Shown: positions 56,291 through 64,000 of the stretch, in pieces
Position numbering within the stretch: the stretch's first letter is position 1
Layout of the letters: every line of letters begins with the position of its first letter
NCBI RefSeq assembly: GCF_002878395.1
Contig: NC_061115.1
Location: forward strand, 51,983,184 to 52,047,183
Direction: 5' to 3'
Source: Capsicum annuum
Taxonomy: Eukaryota; Streptophyta; Magnoliopsida; Solanales; Solanaceae
DNA: 64,000 nucleotides
Position numbers and translations under genes: made by a program
The notes under the pieces: generated by a model
The model's database searches: none
Told to the model about the DNA's origin: nothing
The model's input: the letters and a program-made list of their open reading frames with translations, nothing else

Positions 56291-56980
56291 ATTCACACTA
56301 AGAAATCTTATTATAGAATTAATGATCCTTTAGGGTTTGCAACATAACATAGAGGTGATTGGCATAATCCATCTCACTCTTTGATTTTACCAAAATCTCA
56401 TCTATAAACACAATCACATACAAGTCCAAAAACTAATGGAATACTCAGCTAATGAGATCTATAAATGCTGCCAGGGCATTGGTTAATCCAAAAGACATAA
56501 CAAAAACTCAAAATGTCTATATTGGGTATGGAAGGTAATCTTAGGGATATCTCCCTAATATTTCGCTGATGATAGACTGAATGGAGGTCAATTTTTGAGA
56601 AATACTAATCACCCTAAAGCTGGTCAAATAGGTTATCTATCTTAGGAAGATGGTACTTGTTCTTTATAGTTACCTTGTTTAACTACTGGTAATTAATACA
56701 TATTCAAAGAGAACCATCCTTCTTATGCATAAATAGAATAGGAGTGCCCTACGGAGACACACTAGGGTGGATAAAACCCTTATCAAGAAGGTCCTTCAAC
56801 TGCTCCTTAAGCTCCTTCAACTTAGCCAGAGTTATTCTATTAGGAGGGATAGAGATAGGACTAGTGTCTGGAATAAGATCAATCCCAAAATCAATTTCCC
56901 TATCGGGAGGAACACCATAAAGATCATTCGGAAAAATCTCTAGAAATTTACTAACCACAAAAATAGATTATTAAGAAGGA
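56291..56980 (-). pseudogene. Reverse transcriptase pseudogene of element E2
   Basis: The N-terminal part is open at 56958-56749: [48 protein letters not shown]. The remainder (56740-56300) is readable only in pieces across shifts, including LPKIDNLFDQL-like, [16 protein letters not shown] and IFVDEILVKS-like text near 56400-56460. The catalytic box appears altered (DE for DD). Confidence 0.8.
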
Positions 56981-57510
56981 CCATTAGAGTTAAAGTCTTT
57001 AACCTTAACTAAATGATAAAGGAACCCCTTGGAAATCAATTTACGTTCTCTAAGATAGGCTATTAACCTTCTCTTAGGCACTAGGAAACTCCTTTCCCTT
57101 TCAATTACCAGATCATTAGGGAATTTAAAAATGACCTTACAAGTTTGATGGTCTAAAAAAGCATTGCATATGTGCAACCAGTCCATTCCTAAGATAACAT
57201 CAAAATGTAGCATGTATAATTAAAAATGATCCACCAAGGTTTCCCTACCACCAAAAGATATCACATAACCCCTATAAACCCTTCTAGCAACCACAGAGTC
57301 ACCCACTAGGATAGAAAGAGAAAAAGGGTCCAAAATACACTCGAGATCAAAACTAAAATGCATAGCCACAAATGAGGCCACATAAGAAAGTGTATACCCC
57401 AAATTAAATAAACAAATAACATCATAAGACAAGATTTTTAACATATCCCTGAAGACATGAAGAGATGCCTCAACTTCTGACGGGTAGTTAGAGCAATGAG
57501 GCAATTTCGA
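56981..57510 (-). pseudogene. Protease pseudogene of element E2
   Basis: The frame 57504-57220 reads SEVEASLHVFRDMLKILSYD, VICLFNLGYTLSYVASFVAM, HFSFDLECILDPFSLSILVG and DSVVARRVYRGYVISFGGRE. The active-site D-P-G appears as N-L-G, so the catalytic Asp is lost. It continues at 57213-56971 with LHFDVILGMDWLHICNAFLD and LISKGFLYHLVKVKD. Confidence 0.85.
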
Positions 57511-58781
57511 CTAGTGTCGGAGCTAGACGTGTCACCCTTTGGTATAGGAGCTGATAAAGTATCAATATGAACCTTATTGGCCCCAAAATCAACCTATGAA
57601 GGACAATCCCACTACATATGGCTAATCTGACCACAACTAAAACACTCTTTCTTTCCCTTATCATAGAAACCATGATGCAACCGATCAATAAATTTATAAG
57701 AAGGGTATGGTAGAGCTGACTAGAACCTAATGGCTTAAGATTAGGCACCCTGTTCCCTATAACCTTCACCACTCTAAATATGATGATCCCTGAATGGCTT
57801 TGGATAAGGAGCGCTAGCCATCAAATATGAATAAGAGTTTCCCCATATTTTCTTAGACCATTTACCACCATCTCTACCACTCTTCTATTTACCTCCACCC
57901 TAATTTGAATACTAAATTTCTTACTATACCTCTCCCCCATATCTGGCTGCCTCTTTTTTTCCTTCTTAACCTGCTACGTGTAGACTACTAGTTGAGAGAT
58001 GTCCTTATCTTTATCCTACAATGAAGCCTTACTCTTAAAAATTAACTCACAAGATAACCTAGAATCAAATTTCCTTATTCAAGACCTCATTCTAAATAAT
58101 AGATCGGGAGAATATCGCGACAACTAATGAAACTTTAAGGCATATTCTTTTATTATCTTTCTGTCTTGCTTCAAATTCACAAATTCCTCAGCTTTTTCCT
58201 CCCTCAATTCTTGAGGAAAGAATCAATCCAAAAAGGTATTAGAGAAATCATCCCTCAGAGTATACTCAGTATCATTATCCCTAAGATGCTCCCACTCCTT
58301 ACACCATTGGTATGCTATATCCTTCAACTGATAAGTAATGAATTCCACATCTTCTACTTCAATAGCATGAATAACCTAGAAAATCTTTTTCATCTCATCT
58401 AAAAAACTTTAAGATCCTCCTTAATATTAGTACCAGAGAATATAGAAGGGCTTAGTCTCATAAATTGGACAACTCTAGTGGCCTCAGATAAACTCCAAAT
58501 AATACTAACAAAACTAGTCTAACGTCACTAAAATATCACTAACTAAGTCAATAGATGAATGGATTGATGAAACTCAGTATTAGTAATATCTCCCTGAGGT
58601 GTTTCAGTGTGTGTGCCACCAGCTAGAGAAATATTAGTGAAGATAGGTGCAACTCTATGGGGATAATCAAAAGCATCGACCATAGACCTGATCTATACTT
58701 ATAAGTTGGATAAGATTTACCAATATTGTCCTCAGGCGAAACAGAGAATTTTCTGTGAGCTTTACATTGTCTAGGAGGCAT
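57511..58781 (-). pseudogene. gag pseudogene of element E2
   Basis: Starts at ATG 58781 with MPPRQCKAHRKFSVSPEDNI, the usual MPPR opening. The capsid part is heavily shifted. The zinc knuckle at 57603-57644 keeps all four ligands, CFSCGQISHM-stop-WDC, with a TAG inside it. Text after the knuckle reads GANKVHIDTLSAPIPKGDTS. It reads directly into protease. Confidence 0.8.
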
Positions 58782-58976
58782 AATCTGAAAGGCAAATAAA
58801 TAGGAGTTATAGAAATCCACGACCTTAGACTTTATAGCCAAAAAATAAGACAACAAAAAAGGGAAAAATTCCTAATTGAATTGTAGCTTCACTCTTATGA
58901 GTGTGACGCACAAATTACCCCTAAAAGAGACTCTACTTGACATAAATTTTTGGACACCCCATGATACCAAATCCTA

Positions 58977-59067
58977 GGCTCTGATGCCAAATTTCTAAAG
59001 ACATAAATCAGGGATAGGCTGGAACGAGCATCCCAAATCAAACAAAGACTGGAGACCACCTCCTGGG
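58977..59067 (-). other. Primer binding site and truncated 5' LTR edge of element E2
   Basis: The plus strand GGCTCTGATGCCA (58977-58989) is the reverse complement of TGGCATCAGAGCC, an initiator-Met primer site. About 75 bp of LTR follow (from about 58993) and are cut by element F at 59068. Confidence 0.75.
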
Positions 59068-61461
59068 TGTAAGACCCTATAAGATTCTAGATTTATTTCA
59101 GCTTCTTTTTGCATGTAGAAAGGGGTCCAGGACTTAGAATATTGTACTAAGTGTAGGAATTAGTCATTTCTAGCACCTCCAAACTTTGGAAATTTTAATT
59201 TGACTCCCCATCCTTAAAATGCTAATTTCCAAGTTGATTCATGCTCAGGTCACTCGTAGGTTATCTTGGGTGAGTTTTGAATTTTTTAGTCTTGCGTAAG
59301 GGTGAGTTTGGATGTCCAAAACAACAAGGGTTCACGATAGGTCCATGCTACGAGGATCAGTTAACCCAGGCTTAGGGTTGTGTCGCGATGACTGCTTGAC
59401 CCAAGCAGGGGTTGTGCCGCAATGGCCGCTTGACCCAAAAGGGGTCATGATGCGATGGGGACCCCGTTAGACACTTGTTTTATCCATGTTTATGGGACTA
59501 AATGGGTCTTTTTTCCAATGCATTATTCACCCATAACATGAAATCAAGCGTCCAAAAGGGCAGACTCACTCATTATTTCACAAAATTTTTACAAGAGCAA
59601 GCCATAGGTGCATCATATTTAAGTCCAAGCCTCAAGAGTTCACTATCAATTCACGCGAATTCAGAAACTAAGGTATGTTAGGTGATCATATTTGGATTTT
59701 CTTCCACCCTTGGAGTTCAAGAACCTTTTTTAAACTACAAGTTTATTGATTTCATGATTTATATATTTGAGGTGCACTGTGTTCATATATGTATTGATAT
59801 TTGGTTTTCAAATCAAGATTCATTACAAGTTTTAAGTGATTAATTAGCATATATGTAGCATTATGTGATTCTCATGTTAAACCTTTGAATTTGATAGTTG
59901 AATATTGTAGCCATGATGTTTATATCTTGATGATTTTTATGTGCACTAATTATGCTCCCTAAGTATTTGACAGAATGCCTATGTAAATTGAGTAGTGAAT
60001 TCACGACATGTTATCATGTGGTCTCATTCATGTAAAAGTTCATGCCTCTCAAGTGTTTGACAAAATCTCAAAGTGAATGCATGGTGAATAAATAATTTAT
60101 GTAATGCTTTCAAGATTTAGCCATGTTTTGCTATAGATGCCATTGAGTCGTGAGGGTATTCAATACCAAAACATCTAGCTATTTACCTTGAATTACAGTA
60201 GCTATAGAATAGTCTCAATACATTACGAATAGTAGTACTTAGTCAGTTATAGAACTCAGTGAACTCAGTTTAATTTAGTCAGTCAACATGATCAATAACA
60301 ATTTAGTCAAGCCTATTACAATCTAGTGATTAGTTCAGTGTCTATTCAGTTGGAAGTAGGATTCAACACCGAGCGAACCTAGGGATGGGGGCTCATTGGC
60401 CAGTTGAGGGTGTGACCTTTAGTAATAGTCTCTTAGTTCTAGAACTACATAGCCAGCATAGGTTAAATTTATCAACTTGCCAATTGAGTATTGATAAAGG
60501 GTTCACCTGCCATTGAGGGTAACACGTATCTCACCTACCAGATGAGGGTGATTCTTTAGTGGATCTGCATAGCCATTGTTAGTACCCGTGGAACGGTGCT
60601 AATACCCTTCCAAATAGGGTTTCAAGTTGGACCTCAACTATATTTATAATTAGGGTATGTCAGTTAGATGAACACTCCCACAGTTACAATTTCAGTATTA
60701 GACTCAATATAGAACTTAATTCTGTTCTACAAAATTGGGACTGTCAGAAAGAGTTACCTAGTCATCAATAATACAGTTATCAGTAATCTCAGATTTCAGT
60801 CACTTAATTATCAGAAATCAGTATTTAGTTTGAGTATGATCTCAGATACAATATATATATACATTTATGCACAGTATTGCATAATCAGTATTTATAGTAG
60901 TTTAAGTTACCCATGTAGTCTCATCCAATTATGTTCATACCATTTAGTTAGTTACTATTCATGCATATGAGCCCATGCATTTAGCCTCACCTCATCTAGC
61001 ATACCAGTATATTCCACATGTTGATGCGTAATCTTTCTTTGTTATATAATGTCTCATATCATAAGTTCAAACGCTCAAGTTCCTGACCATACTTAATAGC
61101 TCCGGTTATCAGTAGTAGTTACAGTGGTGAGTCCTCATATATCGAGGAGAGAGTTATTTATTTCAGTATTCCAGTAGTTTAGTATGTTCAATAGTTGGAG
61201 TTAGTTGGGGACTTATCCCATTAACTCTATATTTAAATAGTTAGAGGCTTTTAGACTAGAAAAGATAGTTATTCAGTTGTTCAGATGTAGTATTATTATC
61301 AGCATTCAGTTTATGAACCTTATGGCATTTTCAGGTTACTTTCGCATAATTGTTCAGTATTATTATTCAGTGCTCACAGCAGAACTAGTTATGGGTTATC
61401 TTCTGATCCTTCATGGTCATAAGCATCTGTTACATTCGGGGTATAGAATTGGGGTGTTACA
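59068..61461 (+). repeat. 5' LTR of element F
   Basis: 2394 bp from TGTAAGACCC to GGGGTGTTACA. It has a GC-rich repeat block at 59325-59470 and a TCAGT-rich middle (60220-60850). Open frames inside it (such as 61277-61468) are not genes. Confidence 0.9.
59325..59470 (+). repeat. GC-rich minisatellite in LTR F
   Basis: Diverged ~40-bp units with TGTCGCGATGACTGCTTGACC, TGCCGCAATGGCCGCTTGACC and ATGATGCGATGGGGACC. It sits in the position of the D array. No clear TATA box follows; GTTTATGGGAC is the equivalent of the D sequence. Confidence 0.65.
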
Positions 61462-61465
61462 AACA

Positions 61466-61478
61466 TAGTATCAGTGCC
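61466..61478 (+). other. Primer binding site (initiator Met tRNA) of element F
   Basis: TAGTATCAGTGCC lies four bases after the LTR end. Compared with TGGTATCAGAGCC it has a G-to-A change in the second base and one other change. Confidence 0.85.
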
Positions 61479-61682
61479 TAAGGTTCAATAGATTCCTAGG
61501 GAGTCTAAAAGCCACATCAAGTATAGTCTTATGCATGGGTGTGTACCACGTCATACTTATGGATAAGAGGCTTTAAGAAGTTTTAGGAAAAATTTCCCTT
61601 CTTTTAGTGTTCATATTGCGAGTACGCACGAGCTCAATTTAAACTCTCTTTCTATTCCAATTTTCCCTTTTGTTTATAGAAC

Positions 61683-62870
61683 ATGCCTCCCAAAAGGACT
61701 AACAAAATAAGGATTGGAAATTAGCCAGCACACCCGCCTATTTAAGAAAATCCCTTGAATAAGCACGTCTCTCATGCCGAATTTAGAGAAGCTTTCACAA
61801 TTCTAGCTCTTTTTATGGCATCCCAGAATGAATTCCAAGCTGTTGTTCAGGCCAAACTAGTTGCCAATACTATTGCAGCTAGAATTCAGGACTTCACCAG
61901 AATAAATCCTTTATTATTTTTATGGTCTAAGTTTGAAGAAGACCCACAGGAATTTCATAACATGGTCCAGAAGGTAATAGATATTATGGGGGTAACCTCT
62001 AGTAAGAGTATTGAGTTAGCTACATATCAGTTACATAATGTAGCTTATACATGCTTTATGTAGTGAAAGGTAGATAGGGCTGCAGATACAGGGCCCATAG
62101 AATAGAAAGAGTTTGCTACTGCCTTTCTAGATATGTTTTTCCTATTGGTGTTGAGGGAAGCCAAGGTTTTAGAGTTTATTAACCTGAAGTAAGGCAGCAT
62201 GATAATGAAGGAGTATTCTCTCAAGTTTACTTAGTTAGATAGATATGCTCCTCATGTGGTAATTGATAACAGGTCTATGATAAGCAAGTTCATTTTTGGT
62301 ATATCTGACAGTATGGTCAAAGAGTGTAGGACCGCAATACTTAAGAAGATGGATCTAGATAGGTTGATGGTCTATGCTTAATAGATGAAGGAGAAAAATA
62401 CTAAGGAGAAAGAGATGTAGAGTCAGAGGTCTAGAATAGGTAGCTTCAACTTTACTAAGCCTAAGTCAGAGGGTGGTAATCGTCCTCAATTCTGCCCAAA
62501 ATATTTAGTTTTGGCCCCGTCCTCAGCCAGTCCTCTATTGCCTAAATTTAGAAATGGTATAATGATAAAGCGCCAGGCTCTAAGTCTTAGGGTAGTATTA
62601 CCAGTGCCCAAACAAATCCTCTTTGTCGGAAGTAGGGAAAAAATCATCAGGGTATTTATAGAGCTAGCAGTGACATATGTTTTGGATGTGGCAAGCCAGG
62701 CCATAAGATCGAAGACTTTCCTCAGTCAGGTTCACAAGGTCAATACAATCGTCCCCCAGCTCAGTCAGGTCGCTTGTTTTAGCAAAGTACTACTTCCAGT
62801 GCCATAAATGGGCAGCTTTTAAATAGGCTCTATGCACTCCAATCCCGACAGGATCAGGAAATTTCTCCTG
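61683..62870 (+). pseudogene. gag pseudogene of element F
   Basis: Begins with ATG-CCT-CCC at 61683 (MPPKRTNKIRIGN), then a TAG, a TAA, and an open stretch 61755-62063 with HVSHAEFREAFTILALFMAS and NPLLFLWSKFEEDPQEFHNM. Capsid text continues with REAKVLEFINLK, KEYSLKFT and YAPHVVIDNRSMISKFIFGI, broken by stops. The zinc knuckle near 62671-62712 reads CFGCGKPGHKIEDF: the last Cys is Phe. The gag end (NRLYALQSRQDQEISPDMVT) leads to protease. Confidence 0.9.
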
Positions 62871-63370
62871 ATATGGTCACTGGTACGTTACAAGTTTACC
62901 ATTAATATGTTTTTACTTTTCTATATTTAGGAGCTTCTTTGTCCTTTGTAACTCCTTATATAACTTTTGAATATAGAGTCAGCCCCAAAATCCTACTAGA
63001 GCCCTTCTCAGTCTCTACCCCAGTGGGTAAATCTATCATAGTACGATGGGTATACAAGAACTATCCGTTTATGGTATCTCAGAAAGTTACTTCAGTAGAC
63101 TTAGTAAAGTTAGAGATAACAAAATTTGACATCATTCTCAACATGGATTGGCTATATTCATGTTATGATTCAGTTGACTATAGAAATAGAGTTGTCTACT
63201 TTTAGTTCCCGGATGAACCTATCCTAGAATGGAGGGGCAATACTTCAGCACTTAGGGTCAACTTGTTTCATACCTTAGGGCGAGAAAAATAATATCCAAG
63301 GGGTGTGTCTATCATCACGTTCAAATTAAAGAATCTAGTTTAGAGACTCCTAATCTTGAGTCAGTTTTAG
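62871..63370 (+). pseudogene. Protease pseudogene of element F
   Basis: Follows gag in frame. The active-site segment reads FLYLGASLSFVTPYITFEYR where LDPGAS is expected, so the catalytic Asp is lost. Next are SVSTPVGKSIIVRWVYKNYP and ITKFDIILNMDWLYSCYDSV, then a TAG at 63205 and a shifted linker. Confidence 0.88.
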
Positions 63371-64000
63371 TAGTATGTGAATTTCAAAATATTCTTCCTA
63401 AAGATCTTCCCGAAGTTCCTTCTGAAAGGGAAATTGACTTTGGAATAGACCTTCTACCAGATACTCAGCCCATCTCTATTCCTCCACACAAAATGGCTCA
63501 AACAGAACTCAAAGAATTGAAAGAAAAATTATAGGATCTCCTAGATAAAGGGTTCATCAGGCCTAGTGTTTCCCCATGGGGCACACCAGTTCTATTCATG
63601 CATAAGAAAGATAGTTCTCTCAGACTGTGTATTGACTACCATCAGTTGAACAAAGTCACAATCAAGAATAAGTATCCACTTCCCAAAATCGATGAATTAT
63701 TTGGCCAACTTCATGGTGCCAGTTACTTTTCTAAGATAGACCTCAAATCAGGCTATCATCATCTCAGATTCAGAGAATGTGACATTCCAAAAACAGCCTT
63801 CAGAACTTGGTATGGTCACTTCAAATTTCTAGTCTTGTCATTTGGTCATACCAATGCCCTGGCAGCTTTCATGGACTTGATAAACCGCATATTCAACTAG
63901 TACTTGGATATGTTCATCATATTCTTTATCGATGACATTCTTGATGACTCCCGCAGTGAAAATAATCATGTAGACAATCTTAGAATAGTATTATAGAGCT
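63371..64000 (+). pseudogene. Reverse transcriptase pseudogene of element F (cut by window end)
   Basis: The linker PEVPSEREIDFGIDLLPDTQ and PHKMAQTELKELKEKL precede a TAG at 63533. Text then reads [60 protein letters not shown] and [24 protein letters not shown] at 63898 precedes the catalytic box FIDDIL at 63925-63942, where both Asp are kept. The window ends 60 bases later. Confidence 0.92.

Larger units (their letters stand above)
59068..64000 (+). mobile_element. Element F: Tekay-type chromovirus, same family as D, runs off the window
   Basis: Plus-strand element with complete 5' LTR, Met-tRNA primer site, gag, protease and RT up to the window end. Bases before the LTR (59063-59067) are CTGGG; the other end is outside. 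LTR text matches D in reverse complement. Gag starts with a preserved ATG. Confidence 0.9.

Overview
The window looks like repeat-dense intergenic DNA from a large plant genome. Everything recognisable is nested, decayed Ty3/gypsy LTR retrotransposon. I found no host gene, tRNA, rRNA, CRISPR or bacterial feature. Two lineages are present: chromodomain-bearing Tekay/Del-type chromoviruses primed by initiator Met tRNA, and Athila/Tat-type elements primed by Asp tRNA. LTR style and protein motifs resemble solanaceous repeats (pepper, potato, tomato, tobacco), but that taxonomic call is an inference.

Layout, using local names. Element I (1-8375, + strand) is a Tekay-type copy with a partial 5' LTR, gag-pro-RT-RH-INT-chromodomain pseudogenes and a 3' LTR. 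Element O (8376-11054 plus 21609-22893, - strand) is an old Athila-type copy whose gag is split by element A. Element A (11055-21608, - strand) is a younger Athila-type copy flanked by the duplication TCTAC. It has gag, pro, RT and RNase H but no integrase, plus a downstream accessory ORF (13230-14469) preceded by an apparent promoter, 5' leader and intron. Element C (22894 to about 50138, - strand) is an internally deleted Tekay-type copy with very long LTRs (about 4.3 kb). Its 3' LTR is interrupted by Athila-type element B (23897-34259). Its 5' LTR is interrupted by Tekay-type element D (42006-49145). Next come a 440-bp orphan segment, two - strand Tekay-type internal regions in tandem (E1 50578-53645, E2 53646-59067) sharing an LTR remnant, and element F (59068 to the window end, + strand), inserted at the 5' LTR of E2.

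No element encodes an intact polyprotein. In-frame stops are mostly TAG/TAA/TGA where Gln or Trp codons are expected, and many LTR differences are C/T or G/A transitions, as expected for long-silenced methylated copies. Several catalytic residues are lost: the second Asp of the RT box in I, the protease Asp in F, the second zinc Cys of integrase in I.

The parts most worth a second look are non-coding. They are the promoter/intron/accessory-ORF module inside A; three hairpin-forming tandem arrays in the LTRs of C; GC-rich minisatellites just upstream of LTR promoters in unrelated families; a motif repeated in all Athila copies and doubled in A; and a 1.5-kb unrecognised segment that replaces RT/RNase H in D.
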